Position numbers and translations under genes: made by a program. A stretch of 64,000 nucleotides of DNA, from the NCBI RefSeq assembly GCF_027490375.1, contig NZ_JAIXYH010000069.1, forward strand, positions 20,328 to 84,327. Reading direction: 5' to 3'. Shown one piece after another: positions 50,325-60,830 of the stretch. The DNA is from Flavobacterium sp. Its GTDB lineage: Bacteria > Bacteroidota > Bacteroidia > Flavobacteriales > Flavobacteriaceae. The number at the start of each line of letters is the position of its first letter. Within the stretch, counting starts at the first letter, position 1. A model generated the notes under the pieces. That model was not told the DNA's origin. It did not search any database and saw only the letters and a program-made list of their open reading frames with translations.

Positions 50325-50530
50325 GCACTTTCCCCGCGTTAGGTGGCGGCGCGAAAATTGCTACCAAACCGTGGCGTGTGATGCGCTTTGCGAAACGGCG
50401 ACTAACAGAAGCCCGTTTAGCAAGCCGCAGAACCGCAAACGGTTGGAAGCTATTGCAGCAAGCAACCGACGGCCTTGCTTTAGAACGGCTGTTTTACTCG
50501 AACGACACCCAAGGCCGGAACGCCCAAAAA
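50325..50530. repeat. GC-rich intergenic element upstream of dapD
   Basis: GCGCACTTTCCCCGCGTTAG, ...GTTAGCAAGCCGCAG-type segments (TTTAGCAAGCCGCAGAACCG), GGCCTTGCTTTAGAACGGC. A short open frame exists but the composition is that of the other flavobacterial repeats. Fills most of the 346-bp gap between higB and dapD. Confidence 0.45.
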
Positions 50531-50581
50531 AATCGGTAAGTTTCAAATCCAAAAACTATCTTTACACTCAAAATTTTATGC

Positions 50582-51397
50582 ATGAATTCTTTACAATCCA
50601 TCATCGAAGAAGCTTGGGAAAACCGCGCGTTGCTTAGCGAAGAGCGCGTAACTTCGGCTATTCGAAACGTTATTGAACAACTCGACAACGGCTCGCTGCG
50701 TGTGGCGCAACCTACCGAAAATGGCTGGCAGGTGAACGAATGGGTGAAAAAAGCCGTAGTGCTGTACTTCCCGATTCAAAAAATGGAAACGCTCGAAGCC
50801 GGTATTTTCGAGTATCACGATAAAATGCCTCTCAAACGCAATTACGCCGAAAAAGGCATTCGCGTGGTGCCCAATGCGGTGGCGCGACACGGTGCGTACA
50901 TTTCGAAAGGCGTTATTTTAATGCCGTCGTACGTAAATATTGGCGCGTACGTCGACGAAGGTACTATGGTTGATACGTGGGCAACTGTGGGAAGCTGTGC
51001 GCAAATTGGCAAAAATGTACATTTATCGGGCGGTGTAGGTATAGGCGGCGTTCTCGAACCGTTGCAAGCAGCTCCGGTAATTATCGAAGACGGCGCGTTT
51101 ATTGGTTCGCGCTGCATTGTTGTCGAAGGTGTTCGCGTTGAAAAAGAGGCGGTTTTGGGAGCTAATGTGTGCTTAACGGCATCGACAAAAATTATAGATG
51201 TTACGGGTGAAAATCCGATTGAATACAAGGGCGTGGTTCCGGCGCAATCGGTAGTCATTCCCGGCAGTTACACCAAACAATTCGCCGCCGGCAGCTACCA
51301 AGTTCCGTGCGCGCTTATCATTGGAAAACGCAAACCATCGACCGATTTAAAAACAAGTTTAAACGACGCCTTGCGCGAATATGAAGTAGCTGTTTAG
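50582..51397 (+). CDS. dapD: 2,3,4,5-tetrahydropyridine-2,6-dicarboxylate N-succinyltransferase
   Basis: 271 residues. Succinylates tetrahydrodipicolinate in lysine/meso-DAP synthesis. N-terminal helical domain (LQSIIEEAWENRALLSEERV); left-handed beta-helix hexapeptide repeats from about 100 to 240 (YISKGVILMPSYVNIGAYVD, VGSCAQIGKNVHLSGGVGIG, GAFIGSRCIVVEGV); C-terminal GSYQVPCALIIGKR. Length and motifs are standard. Monocistronic. Confidence 0.96.
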   Translation: MNSLQSIIEEAWENRALLSEERVTSAIRNVIEQLDNGSLRVAQPTENGWQVNEWVKKAVVLYFPIQKMETLEAGIFEYHDKMPLKRNYAEKGIRVVPNAVARHGAYISKGVILMPSYVNIGAYVDEGTMVDTWATVGSCAQIGKNVHLSGGVGIGGVLEPLQAAPVIIEDGAFIGSRCIVVEGVRVEKEAVLGANVCLTASTKIIDVTGENPIEYKGVVPAQSVVIPGSYTKQFAAGSYQVPCALIIGKRKPSTDLKTSLNDALREYEVAV

Positions 51398-51409
51398 TAG
51401 CTAATCCTG

Positions 51410-51548
51410 CTTTCACTGCAAGTACGCTTTTACCGCGCTCCTTTTTTACGCCTTTAGTCTAGCTTCCGCTGGTCGCTGCCTAAAAGCTCAAAAAGCAAAC
51501 GCGGTAAAATGCGCGCTTTCCGTTCAATCAGGGCTAGGGCAATCGTTA
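51410..51548. repeat. GC-rich element between dapD and the glycosyltransferase genes
   Basis: GTACGCTTTTACCGCGCTCC and CAAACGCGGTAAAATGCGCG form an inverted TTTTACCGCG/CGCGGTAAAA pair about 65 nt apart; GCTTTCCGTTCAATCAGGGC and TAGGGCAATCG follow. Same style as other intergenic repeats here. No gene. Confidence 0.5.
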
Positions 51549-51560
51549 CCGAAAATACAT

Positions 51561-52631
51561 ATGAAAAAAATTTTGGTGATTCAACAAAAGATGATCGGCG
51601 ATGTGCTGGCAAGTAGCATCTTGTGCAATAACTTGAGACAAATTTATCCCAAGGCGCAAATTCATTACATGGTATATCCGTTCACCAAACCCGTTATCGA
51701 AAACAATCCGAATATCGATAAAATCATTAGGTACGACGACAACTTAAAACGCAACAAAATCAAGCTGCTGCGCTTTTTATGGCACTTGCGCAAAGAGCGT
51801 TACAACATCTTGATAGACGCGTACAACAAACCGGAAAGTTTTTTAGCCACGTTGTTTTCGGGTGCCGATTTAAAAATTGGGTTCTACAAAAAGTACACAA
51901 AATTCCTGTACCACTACAACATCGAATTACTTCCACAACCGCGCACCAATGCAGGGACAGCAATAGAAAACCGAATGAACCTATTGGAACCTATTGCGCC
52001 AAATTTTGCCTTCGACAACCGTCCGAAAATATTTATCACCGAAACCGAAAAACAGCAGGCGCTCGAAAACTTGCAAGCGCATGGCATTTCCGAATCGGAT
52101 CCGTACCTGCTAATTAGCGTTTTGGGAAGCGAAGACCGGAAATCGTATCCAGCGGCTTACATGGCAAAAACGCTCGACTTAATTGCAGCGGAATTGGGCT
52201 ACAAACTAATTTTTAACTTCATGCCAAAACAGGCAGCACAAGCGAAAGCGATATACGACCTGTGCCATCCGGCGACACAATCCCTAATTGTAACCGATTT
52301 AGTTGCCAAAGACATTCGTGCCTTTTTAGCTCTTACACACTTTTCAAAAGCACTTATCGGCAATGAAGGTGGTGCTGTAAACATGGCCAAAGCATTGTAC
52401 AAACCAACATTTACTATTTTTTCGACCTGGATAAAAAAAGAAGCTTGGAGCTCGTTCGACAACGGAACAACCCATGTATCGGTTCATTTAAAAGATTTTA
52501 AACCCGAATTGTACGGCGGTAAATCGCCTAAAGAAATGAAAGATAAAGCTATGGAACTATACCAAGCTTTCTTACCGGAATTGCTACAACCCGAATTGCA
52601 GCGATTCATGAATCAGGTCAAAAAAACATAG
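51561..52631 (+). CDS. Glycosyltransferase family 9 (heptosyltransferase-like)
   Basis: 356 residues. GT-B fold: N-terminal ILVIQQKMIGDVLASSILCN and YPKAQIHYMVYPFTKPVI; C-terminal domain YLLISVLGSEDRKSYPAAYM, FLALTHFSKALIGNEGGAVN and MAKALYKPTFTIFS. GT9 enzymes add heptose or other sugars to the LPS core at the inner membrane. First gene of the surface-glycan cluster. Confidence 0.88.
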   Translation: MKKILVIQQKMIGDVLASSILCNNLRQIYPKAQIHYMVYPFTKPVIENNPNIDKIIRYDDNLKRNKIKLLRFLWHLRKERYNILIDAYNKPESFLATLFSGADLKIGFYKKYTKFLYHYNIELLPQPRTNAGTAIENRMNLLEPIAPNFAFDNRPKIFITETEKQQALENLQAHGISESDPYLLISVLGSEDRKSYPAAYMAKTLDLIAAELGYKLIFNFMPKQAAQAKAIYDLCHPATQSLIVTDLVAKDIRAFLALTHFSKALIGNEGGAVNMAKALYKPTFTIFSTWIKKEAWSSFDNGTTHVSVHLKDFKPELYGGKSPKEMKDKAMELYQAFLPELLQPELQRFMNQVKKT

Positions 52632-52778
52632 TTAAGCAGCATCAAACAAGAAGTGTGTATTCGTTTGTTGTCGAATTACTTACACGTACAGCAAAAAAGA
52701 AATATACGCAGCCTATTTGTAACCCTCGTAAAAAGAAAAGCAGCTAAACGACGGAACCCGAACTTAACTTAACGAGTA

Positions 52779-53588
52779 TTACTTCACGATTCCGAAAGGT
52801 GTCCACTTGATTTTCTTATCGCGAACTTCCTTTCTGATGGCGAGATTTGCTGCAAGCGATTCAGGTGTTTTGTAACCGCGGGCGTGGTCGAGGTGCAAAA
52901 CAATTGCATTATGTCGGATTTGTAAACCTTTTACACCATAATTCTCTAAGCGTTCACCGAATTCGCGGTCTGGACCACCGTATTTCATGCGTTCGTCGTA
53001 GCCATTTATCGCAATCATATCCGCTTTAAACGCCGAAGAATTACAATTATTGAAAGACGCGTTAGTTGGCGTGATTAAGTCGGCTATATTAGCAACTAAT
53101 GAATTTGCAGCTAACTTTAAATAATTGGAAAAATTAAGTTTTTCGATCTTAGAAAGCCAAGAGGTTTTAAAGCAATTGCCGTTTAAAATATCGGCTTTTG
53201 CGATGGCTTTACTCGATTTCATTGGAAGTTTGCAATATCCTCCCGAGAGAAACCGACCTTTTTGCGCGTATTTTGCGTGTACTTCCACAAAGTCGGCACG
53301 TGGAATACAATCGCCATCGGTCATTATAATATAATCTCCAGCTGCTTCGACGATAGCTACATTAAGGATTTCCTGCCGGCGATACCCTAAGTCTTCGTGC
53401 CACAAATGACGCACCGGAACAGGATAAGAAGCTGCATAAGAGTCGATAAGCTCCTTGGTTTGTTCTCGAGAACCGTCGTCGGCAACAATTAACTCAAAGT
53501 CTTTGTACGTTTGCACACTGTAGCCAATGAGTACCTTTTCAAGCCATTCTTCAGCATTGTAAGTACTAACAACAACGGATATTTTCAT
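52779..53588 (-). CDS. Glycosyltransferase family 2
   Basis: 269 residues. GT-A fold: ISVVVSTYNAEEWLEKVLIG, FELIVADDGSREQTKEL, MTDGDCIPRADFV (DxD-like metal site), and GGPDREFGERLENYGVKG as in the galactosyltransferase C-terminal family. Cytoplasmic side of the inner membrane; substrate unknown. Opposite strand to the rest of the cluster. Confidence 0.88.
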   Translation of the reverse strand: MKISVVVSTYNAEEWLEKVLIGYSVQTYKDFELIVADDGSREQTKELIDSYAASYPVPVRHLWHEDLGYRRQEILNVAIVEAAGDYIIMTDGDCIPRADFVEVHAKYAQKGRFLSGGYCKLPMKSSKAIAKADILNGNCFKTSWLSKIEKLNFSNYLKLAANSLVANIADLITPTNASFNNCNSSAFKADMIAINGYDERMKYGGPDREFGERLENYGVKGLQIRHNAIVLHLDHARGYKTPESLAANLAIRKEVRDKKIKWTPFGIVK

Positions 53589-53654
53589 AAATTTTGTGGC
53601 TGAGAGTTGGCAAAAATACTAATTAATTTATATTTGTTTCATATTTAAAGTTGC

Positions 53655-54431
53655 ATGCAAGGTAGCTCTCAGCGGAACATTTCGGTATTAATCATCACGC
53701 TCAACGAGGAGCAACACATGCAAGAACTCTTATCCGACCTTGATTTTGCTGATGAAGTCATTGTTGTTGATTCCTTCAGTAAGGATCGTACCAAAGAGAT
53801 TTGCCTTTCGTTTCCGAACGTAAAATTCATTGAACATAAATTCGAGAATTACACTTCTCAACGAAACTTCGCATTGGATCAGGCACGCAATAATTGGGTG
53901 CTTTTTATCGATGCCGATGAGCGCCTAACTCCTGAGTTAAAGCAAGAAATTATCGAGAAGATTTCGACCAATACCGATGTTAATGCATACCTCTTTTACC
54001 GAAAGTTCTTTTTCAAAAGAAACGTACTTCGGTTTAGTGGTTGGCAAACCGATCGTATTTTTCGATTGTTTAAAAAAGACAAAGCGCGATATACCGCAAA
54101 GCGACTCGTTCACGAAAAGTTGGACGTTGAAGGACGCATTGGAGTTTTTCAAAACAAACTCATTCACTACAGTTACGCCGATTACGAATCGTACAAAGCC
54201 AAGATGATTACCTACGGAAAATTGAAAGCTATGGAAAAATTTAGAGTCGGTTTCAAACCTACTTTTTTCCACTATCACGGACATGCTTTATACAATTTCT
54301 TGTATCAATACTTAGTTCGATTGGGAATTCTTGACGGCAAACGAGGAATCATCATTTGTTATTTAAACGCACTTAGTGTCGTTTATCGTTACAAAGAGCT
54401 CAAGCGATTATACGCCGCCGATAAAAATTAG
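53655..54431 (+). CDS. Glycosyltransferase family 2, WaaE/KdtX-like
   Basis: 258 residues. ISVLIITLNEEQHMQELLSD, DEVIVVDSFSKDRTKEI, FIDADERLTPEL (DxD), SGWQTDRIFRLFKKDKARYT and LVHEKLDVEGR form the pattern of the WaaE/KdtX glucosyltransferases of LPS core synthesis. It starts a plus-strand run with the following genes (6 nt to the next). Confidence 0.87.
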   Translation: MQGSSQRNISVLIITLNEEQHMQELLSDLDFADEVIVVDSFSKDRTKEICLSFPNVKFIEHKFENYTSQRNFALDQARNNWVLFIDADERLTPELKQEIIEKISTNTDVNAYLFYRKFFFKRNVLRFSGWQTDRIFRLFKKDKARYTAKRLVHEKLDVEGRIGVFQNKLIHYSYADYESYKAKMITYGKLKAMEKFRVGFKPTFFHYHGHALYNFLYQYLVRLGILDGKRGIIICYLNALSVVYRYKELKRLYAADKN

Positions 54432-54437
54432 TTTCGC

Positions 54438-55352
54438 ATGGGATTACAATCTTTTTTTGGAAAAGCGTTGTCGCACTTCAATCGAAAGTCGATCAAACGC
54501 GAAACATTGCGCAGCATCATTGATTCCGAACAAGAAAATTCCGGAGTAGTTAATATTCATAGATACGATCCGAGTAATATCGGCGATTTCTACTGCGGGC
54601 CACATCATTACTTTCCACAACTAAAAGACAAATACTTAGATATTTTCGATTACAAACGCGAAAATACCGAGCAACGTGCCCACTTTATTTCAACAGTGGT
54701 TGCCAACAGTTTAATAATTGGCGGTGGTGGTTTGCTAAATCGAGAAGGTTTTAATCTTCAATTAGACGCATTCGCAGAATTAAGTCGAAAAGGAAAAAAA
54801 ACGGTATTATGGGGCGTTGGGCATAATGCAAAAGAACGCAGCACCTTTGGTAAGTCGCTCAATTATAACATTGACACCGAAAAATTTGGCTTAGTTGGTG
54901 TTCGCGATTACGGACGTAAAGAACTTTGGGTGCCTTGCGTGAGCTGTTTGCATCCAACATTTCAACAAACCGATGCCGTAGTAAACGAACTAGGCGTTAT
55001 TTTCCATAAAAAAACACTCAAAAACAAAAAGCTTACCGCTAAATTCGACGGCATACCTTCGACCTCAAACGATAGCGATTTCGACGAAGTGGTGCGCTTC
55101 ATAAAACAAACCGATACCATTGTTACCGATAGCTACCACGCAATGTATTGGTCGATTTTACTAGAAAAAAAAGTGCTTGTAATCCCTAATTCGTCGAAAT
55201 TCTACGACTTCAAATACAAGCCAGTAATTACTAACTTTGAATCTTTTAAAACCGACCTAAATAAAGCAAATCGATACACTGGCGTATTGGCGGAATGCTG
55301 CGAAGTGAATACCCATTTTGGAGAAAAGGTTTTTGATTATCTAAATCTATGA
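54438..55352 (+). CDS. Polysaccharide pyruvyl transferase family protein
   Basis: 304 residues. NIGDFYCGPHHYFPQL near the N-terminus, LIIGGGGLLNREGF, TVLWGVGHNAKE, GLVGVRDYG, TIVTDSYHAMYWSILLEKKV, LVIPNSSKFYDFKY. These match the CsaB/WcaK superfamily, which adds pyruvate ketals or related groups to surface glycans. It overlaps the next gene by 4 nt. Confidence 0.87.
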   Translation: MGLQSFFGKALSHFNRKSIKRETLRSIIDSEQENSGVVNIHRYDPSNIGDFYCGPHHYFPQLKDKYLDIFDYKRENTEQRAHFISTVVANSLIIGGGGLLNREGFNLQLDAFAELSRKGKKTVLWGVGHNAKERSTFGKSLNYNIDTEKFGLVGVRDYGRKELWVPCVSCLHPTFQQTDAVVNELGVIFHKKTLKNKKLTAKFDGIPSTSNDSDFDEVVRFIKQTDTIVTDSYHAMYWSILLEKKVLVIPNSSKFYDFKYKPVITNFESFKTDLNKANRYTGVLAECCEVNTHFGEKVFDYLNL

Positions 55353-56206
55353 GCAACTTTATCCATTTTCTGATCACCCGATTTAACCTGAAAAATCCGA
55401 ATTGGGACGTAACTAAGAATAACGAAGCTTTATTAACCTCAACGTGGATGGAAGAACGGTTGTGGTTTTTTGAAAACTTTTGCTTCCCATCGGTTACGCA
55501 GCAAAGCAACAAAAATTTTAAATGGCTATTGTTTTTCGACGAAACGACTTCCGAGGAAGACCGAATTAAAATTGATCGTATTTGTGGCAAGCATCCACAA
55601 ATTGAATTGTTCTACATTGCAGGAATGCCGGCATTTCATTCCGAAATAACGCGAATTGTTGCCGAGAAATCGAAAGGGTTTTCACACGTAATAACCTCTA
55701 GAATAGACAACGACGACGCCATTCACAAAGATTTTATCAATACCATTCAACAGCAATTTAAAGGACAAGATTACCGGGTCATTGATGTGATAAGCGGTTA
55801 CTCATTACAAATCAAACCAACAGTAATGCTGGGCAAGAAAGAGCATATCTTCAACCCATTTGTAAGCTTGATTGAAAAAAACGACAATCCAACAACTATT
55901 TGGCACAACGACCATCATATTTGGAAAAAAGAAACTCGTATCGACAGAATCGAAGGTAATCGATTATGGATTGCAATCATTCACGAGAAAAACAAAGTGA
56001 ATAACTTTAATGGTTACGGACTTGTAAATTGGCGCGATATTCAAGCTAATTTTAATTTGCCTGAACCCATAAATGAAATGATTGTTAACGAAATGCAAGC
56101 TTTTTCATCGTGGTGGCGACTCAATCTCTACAATGCAATCGTAGTGAACTACAAGGTTTTAAGCAAAAAATTCAAAAAAATGCTTGGCATTTACAAGGTG
56201 AAGTGA
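55349..56206 (+). CDS. Putative rhamnosyltransferase-family glycosyltransferase
   Basis: 285 residues. The N-terminal FIHFLITRFNL, then WMEERLWFFENFCFPSVTQQ and FKWLLFFDETTSEEDRIKI, SHVITSRIDNDDAIHKDFI (DND metal site) and FNPFVSLIEK match the putative rhamnosyl transferase family (GT-A). It overlaps both neighbours (4 nt upstream; TGATG with the next gene), so it is translationally coupled. Confidence 0.83.
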   Translation: MSNFIHFLITRFNLKNPNWDVTKNNEALLTSTWMEERLWFFENFCFPSVTQQSNKNFKWLLFFDETTSEEDRIKIDRICGKHPQIELFYIAGMPAFHSEITRIVAEKSKGFSHVITSRIDNDDAIHKDFINTIQQQFKGQDYRVIDVISGYSLQIKPTVMLGKKEHIFNPFVSLIEKNDNPTTIWHNDHHIWKKETRIDRIEGNRLWIAIIHEKNKVNNFNGYGLVNWRDIQANFNLPEPINEMIVNEMQAFSSWWRLNLYNAIVVNYKVLSKKFKKMLGIYKVK

Positions 56207-56778
56207 TGCAAGACGTCGAAAGAATAGAAATACACAATGCCTTTGAAGCCTTGGCAAAAGGTGGCATCATTTTATATCCGACCGACACTGTTTGGGGTTT
56301 AGGTTGCGATGCAACAAACGAAACTGCTGTAAAGCGACTTTTTGAATTGAAAAAAAGAGCTGCCGACCACAGTATGATTGTACTGGTAAACGGCGATCGA
56401 CTCATTCACCGCATTTTCAAAGAAGTGCCAGAAGCCGCTTGGCAGATTTTAGAACTGTCTGAAAAACCCACAACTCTAGTGCTCGACGATCCGAAAAACG
56501 TAGCGCCGCAACTTATTGCCAACGATAATTCACTCGGAATCCGAATCGTCAAAGACCCATTTTGCAATAAATTGATCGAGCGACTAAAAAATCCGCTGGT
56601 TTCTACTTCCGCAAATTTCTCCGGCGCGCCCACGCCAACAAGTTTCGCCGAAATAGCGCCCGAGTTAATCCAACAAGTTGATTACGTAGTGAATTTACAT
56701 CGCGATAAAAAAACTACGAAATCGTCGGCAATCATCAAACTTACGCGCGATGCTCAAGTAAAAATCATTCGCAGTTAA
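56206..56778 (+). CDS. L-threonylcarbamoyladenylate synthase (Sua5/YrdC/YwlC)
   Basis: 190 residues from ATG 56206, which shares its A with the upstream TGA; a longer in-frame start lies inside the previous gene. Makes threonylcarbamoyl-AMP for tRNA t6A37. Motifs: GGIILYPTDTVWGLGCDATN, LKKRAADHSMIVLV, TLVLDDPKNVAPQL, GIRIVKDPFCNKLIERL, PLVSTSANFSGAPT. Short YrdC-type without the Sua5 C-terminal domain. Confidence 0.94.
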   Translation: MQDVERIEIHNAFEALAKGGIILYPTDTVWGLGCDATNETAVKRLFELKKRAADHSMIVLVNGDRLIHRIFKEVPEAAWQILELSEKPTTLVLDDPKNVAPQLIANDNSLGIRIVKDPFCNKLIERLKNPLVSTSANFSGAPTPTSFAEIAPELIQQVDYVVNLHRDKKTTKSSAIIKLTRDAQVKIIRS

Positions 56779-57023
56779 GTAATTCGCAAAAAACGTATTG
56801 CATTTCGCAGAACAGCTAGGTCAATTCACCTAGTAAGGTAAACTCGTTTCCCATGCGAAATTGATTTTCGAACCGATTTTAAGAAAAACTTAGAATGATT
56901 TTTGAATTGTTCGCATATCATCCGTCAGGTATGTTGTAAATTTGCCACGCAATAAAAAATCGCGAATGTCGGCGTGAATTACGATTAATCACACGGTTTT
57001 CGCCGCTTAATTTCTTCAGTACG

Positions 57024-58457
57024 GTGTCAACGCAAAATCACGCAGCTGCCCTTCAGCATCCTATTTTTTCGTACGTAGCCAAAACTGCTGCGCAAACTGG
57101 CGTTCAAGCCTATGTCGTTGGCGGCTTTGTTCGCGATTATCTACTAAATCGCAGCGGAAAACCAGACATCGATTTTGTTGTTGTTGGAAACGGAATTGCT
57201 TTTGCAGAAGCCGTAGCAACCCACTTACCTACCCGACCCAAAGTGCAGTTCTTCAAGAATTTTGGAACGGCCATGTTGCAATTTGCAGAAACCGATATCG
57301 AATTTGTGGGTGCTCGTCGCGAATCATACGCCAGAGATAGCCGAAAACCTATCGTAGAATCCGGTACGCTGCAAGACGATCAATTGCGACGTGATTTCAC
57401 AATAAATGCACTAGCCATCTCACTTAACGAAGCCGATTTCGGTGCGTTGGTTGACCCGTTTGACGGTATTGCCGATTTATCCTCGAAGATCATTCGAACA
57501 CCAACCGATCCGGATATTACGTTTTCCGACGATCCGTTGCGCATGCTCCGAGCCATTCGATTTGCCGCTCAACTGCAATTTCAAATTGATTCAAGCTGTT
57601 TTGATTCCATAAAACGAAACGCGCACCGAATTGAAATCATTTCCAGAGAACGCATCATAGGCGAACTGAACAAAATTCTTGAAACCGAAAAACCATCCCT
57701 AGGCTTATCGCTTCTGTACGATGCGAAGCTGCTCGAACTCATTTTACCCGAACTCACGGCCTTAAATCAAGTTGAAGAAATAGAAGGACAAACGCATAAA
57801 AACAACTTTTACCATACGTTGGAAGTTGTAGACAATATTTCACGAAACACCAACGACGTTTGGCTGCGGTGGGCTGCCTTGTTGCACGATATCGGGAAAG
57901 CACCAACCAAAAAATTTCAGAAAAAGCAAGGTTGGACGTTTCACGGGCATGAATATGTGGGCAGTAAAATGGTCAAAAAGATTTTCATTCGGCTAAACAT
58001 GCCATTGAATCAAAAAATGAAATTTGTCCAGAAAATGGTGCTTATGAGTTCTAGACCCATTGTTTTGGCACAAGACATCGTGACAGATTCGGCAGTGCGA
58101 CGACTGATTTTCGAGGCAGGAGAAGATGTGGAATCGCTTATGACTTTATGCGAAGCCGACATCACCACAAAAAACAAAATTAAGTTCAAAAAATACCATC
58201 AGAATTTCGAATTGGTGCGTCAGAAGATTGTTGAAGTTGAAGAACGCGATCAAGTTCGAAATTTTCAGCCGCCCATTACAGGCGAATTTATTATGGAAAC
58301 CTTTGGTATTGGTCCGTCGCGCGAAATTGGTGTCATTAAAGAGTACATCAAAGAAGCCATTCTGGAAGGAAAAATTGCCAACGATTTCGAACAAGCAAAA
58401 GAACTTCTCTTCAAAAAGGCGGAAGAATTAGGACTCAAACAACATACAAATGGATAA
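57024..58457 (+). CDS. cca: CCA tRNA nucleotidyltransferase / polyA polymerase family
   Basis: 477 residues from GTG 57024. Class II nucleotidyltransferase head [20 protein letters not shown] with the DID metal pair, [45 protein letters not shown]. An HD domain follows: [14 protein letters not shown]...[11 protein letters not shown]. The C-terminal helical region is present. Builds or repairs the 3' CCA of tRNA. The stop overlaps the ctaA ATG by 8 nt. Confidence 0.93.
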   Translation: MSTQNHAAALQHPIFSYVAKTAAQTGVQAYVVGGFVRDYLLNRSGKPDIDFVVVGNGIAFAEAVATHLPTRPKVQFFKNFGTAMLQFAETDIEFVGARRESYARDSRKPIVESGTLQDDQLRRDFTINALAISLNEADFGALVDPFDGIADLSSKIIRTPTDPDITFSDDPLRMLRAIRFAAQLQFQIDSSCFDSIKRNAHRIEIISRERIIGELNKILETEKPSLGLSLLYDAKLLELILPELTALNQVEEIEGQTHKNNFYHTLEVVDNISRNTNDVWLRWAALLHDIGKAPTKKFQKKQGWTFHGHEYVGSKMVKKIFIRLNMPLNQKMKFVQKMVLMSSRPIVLAQDIVTDSAVRRLIFEAGEDVESLMTLCEADITTKNKIKFKKYHQNFELVRQKIVEVEERDQVRNFQPPITGEFIMETFGIGPSREIGVIKEYIKEAILEGKIANDFEQAKELLFKKAEELGLKQHTNG

Positions 58458-59466
58458 CTATTACAGAAAGTCGATCGGTGCTTCTTTGGTTTTGGTGTAT
58501 TTGGTTATTGTAGCCGGCGCCTTGGTGCGTATGACCGGCAGTGGCATGGGCTGTCCGGATTGGCCAAAGTGTTTTGGATACTACATTCCGCCCACAGAAA
58601 TTAGCGAATTGCAATTTCAAGAAAATCGACACTATGAAAGCGGACAAGTTATTATCGTCGATGAAAAACTATTTGTAGCAGCAAAAGATTTCACCTCATC
58701 AGCTTCATTCCGCGAAAGCGATTGGAAACCGTACACCAAACACGATTACGCCATTTTTAATCCGGTGCATACTTGGATCGAATATCTAAATCGCTTACTT
58801 GGCGCACTTTCGGGCTTGGCGGTTTTAATGATGACGGTTTTTAGCTTTTTAAGTCGCCGACAAGTAAAAGAGAAGCTACTTACTGTGGTCACACTTTTTT
58901 TAATGGGTTTTCAAGCGTGGATTGGCGCAACAGTAGTGTATTCGGTCTTGAATCCGATTAAAATTACCATCCACATGTTGGTAGCGCTACTCATTGTTGG
59001 CCTGTTGTTTACCTTATACCACCGTGCTCAAGAACAACGAACTTTTTCAGTTTCCGTTCCAAAATGGATTACCGGCTTGGCTCTGGCACTAACGCTCCTG
59101 CAAATTGCGATGGGTACGCAAGTTCGTCAGTTCGTCGATGAACAAGTTAAAGGATTGGGTATCGAGCCGGTAAGTCAGCTTTTACACGACGGTCCGAACA
59201 TCGTTTTAATTCACCGTTCCTTTTCCATTCTGGTATTTGCACTAGCAATTTACCTGTTTGTAAAGCTCAAAAATACAGGTCTAAAAAATCTGGCTGTTTG
59301 GCAGTTATTTATTGTTGGTGCCGAAGTTTTCACAGGAATTTTAATGTATTATGTCGATTTCCCTTTCGGAAGTCAGACCTTACATTTGGTGTTTGCTGCC
59401 TTGCTTTTTGGCTGCTATTACCTAATAACCTTGCGCGCCAAAGCAGTTACTCCAACCATTTCTTAA
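58450..59466 (+). CDS. ctaA: COX15/CtaA family heme A synthase
   Basis: 338 residues, eight TM helices. [76 protein letters not shown] and [18 protein letters not shown] carry the conserved histidines of the heme sites (TIHM, LIHRS, LHLVFA). Oxidises heme O to heme A for cytochrome oxidase. The 3' end overlaps the convergent LytTR gene by 20 nt. Confidence 0.93.
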   Translation: MDNYYRKSIGASLVLVYLVIVAGALVRMTGSGMGCPDWPKCFGYYIPPTEISELQFQENRHYESGQVIIVDEKLFVAAKDFTSSASFRESDWKPYTKHDYAIFNPVHTWIEYLNRLLGALSGLAVLMMTVFSFLSRRQVKEKLLTVVTLFLMGFQAWIGATVVYSVLNPIKITIHMLVALLIVGLLFTLYHRAQEQRTFSVSVPKWITGLALALTLLQIAMGTQVRQFVDEQVKGLGIEPVSQLLHDGPNIVLIHRSFSILVFALAIYLFVKLKNTGLKNLAVWQLFIVGAEVFTGILMYYVDFPFGSQTLHLVFAALLFGCYYLITLRAKAVTPTIS

Positions 59467-60208
59467 AGTCGGCTACTTTCTCGCGACTCACAATTACCTC
59501 ATCTGCCTTGTACGTTGCAGGAATAATTTTTAAACGCGAGTTGCTGTATGCCGTAATTTCCTTAACGGAAGTAAGCGGCACGAGGAATTTTCTGCTTACG
59601 CGGAAGAATTGAGCCGGATCGAGTTCTTGCTCGACTTCGTCCATGGTTTGATCGATTAGATAATCGCGATTGTCAATCGTATGAATGTAAGTTCCGCGAT
59701 TTTCACTGAAAATAAGTTCTATATCTTTCAATTCGATGATGCGGAGTTGCGCGCCAATTTTCACGGTAAAGCGTGTTTTATACGCCTTCGCAGAAGAAGG
59801 CGCAAACAATTGTTTTAATTGTTCGAGATTGAAATCGGGCTGGTCGTTTTTCTCGAATCGCTTTCTGAATTTCAATACTGCCGCTTCCAAATCGTCTTCA
59901 TCGATTGGCTTTAGCAAATAGTCTATGCTATTCAATTTAAATGCTTTCAGGGCATACTCGTCGTAAGCCGTTGTGAAGATTACGGCGCTGCTGATTTCTA
60001 CTTGCGAAAAAATCTCGAACGACAAACCGTCGCTTAATTGAATATCCAAAAACAATAAATCCGGTGCCGCATTACTGCGAAAGTACGATACGGCTTCTTC
60101 AACCGAATGCAGCATTTGCACCACTTCAATCGATAACTTTTCTAACTTCCGCGACAGCAAACGCGCCGCAGGCTTTTCGTCTTCAACAATAATAGCTCTA
60201 ATTTTCAT
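59447..60208 (-). CDS. LytTR-family response regulator
   Basis: 253 residues. REC domain: IRAIIVEDEKPAARLLSRKL, LLFLDIQLSDGLSFEIF (phospho-acceptor Asp), SAVIFTTAYDEYALKAFKLN, SIDYLLKPID. Followed by LytTR DNA-binding domain from about 150: [52 protein letters not shown] end. Last gene of a four-gene operon with a LytS-like kinase; it should bind direct-repeat promoters. Confidence 0.95.
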   Translation of the reverse strand: MKIRAIIVEDEKPAARLLSRKLEKLSIEVVQMLHSVEEAVSYFRSNAAPDLLFLDIQLSDGLSFEIFSQVEISSAVIFTTAYDEYALKAFKLNSIDYLLKPIDEDDLEAAVLKFRKRFEKNDQPDFNLEQLKQLFAPSSAKAYKTRFTVKIGAQLRIIELKDIELIFSENRGTYIHTIDNRDYLIDQTMDEVEQELDPAQFFRVSRKFLVPLTSVKEITAYSNSRLKIIPATYKADEVIVSREKVADFKKWLE

Positions 60209-60830
60209 GCTTTAATTTTGCGTGTTTTCGCGACCAAACTGTAATTAAAATACTTCCCACAACCGACGGCGCCAACCAAGCAACAACCGCTGGTAAAAAT
60301 GAATTGTTTACCACTAAAAAAGCGGTGAATGCGGCGATATAAGCACCCGTCATTCGTTGAATGTGCAGTAAATAGTACGGATTTGCAAGCTTAGTTCTGC
60401 CGAAGAACATCATAAAATCTTGTACACACATCACCAAACTACCTGCTCCAAAGGCCAAGATCACCACATTAAACTCGTTAACAACACCAAAGTAAATTAA
60501 TCCCAAGGAAAACAAAACCATGGTAGCCGAGATAATTAAAATCAGTGCCGACTTTATAATCTTACCTTTCACTAACGCCATGCCTTGCAAACCCGTGGTG
60601 AGCATAAAAATAGTGAAAACCGATATGCACAGTAAAAACACCGAATCGTGTAAAACCGACATTACAAAGCCAGCTACAGCACAAACGTACATGTTTATGG
60701 CAAAGATTTTTCCGTTGATGACATGCCTGCGATTCCCTTTGCGTGCAGCCATGAGGTAACTTCCAATCAACAAAGCAATACCACCGCTGACGATGTGAAT
60801 AACCAGAATAGTAATAAAAAGCGGATCCAC
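60198..60830 (-). CDS. DUF2306-like membrane protein
   Basis: 210 residues from GTG 60830, with six to seven TM helices. LVIHIVSGGIALLIGSYLMA then KGNRRHVINGKIFAINMYVC (HxxxGxxF-type motif) and HIQRMTGAYIAAFTAFLVVN resemble DUF2306/heme-binding-like membrane proteins. It overlaps the response-regulator start by 11 nt and the 2TM gene stop by 1 nt. Role in the two-component circuit unknown. Confidence 0.7.
   Translation of the reverse strand: MDPLFITILVIHIVSGGIALLIGSYLMAARKGNRRHVINGKIFAINMYVCAVAGFVMSVLHDSVFLLCISVFTIFMLTTGLQGMALVKGKIIKSALILIISATMVLFSLGLIYFGVVNEFNVVILAFGAGSLVMCVQDFMMFFGRTKLANPYYLLHIQRMTGAYIAAFTAFLVVNNSFLPAVVAWLAPSVVGSILITVWSRKHAKLKHEN

Noticed and set aside
50361..50637. Short frames upstream of dapD
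   Set aside because: They fall in a GC-rich intergenic element and run out of frame into dapD.
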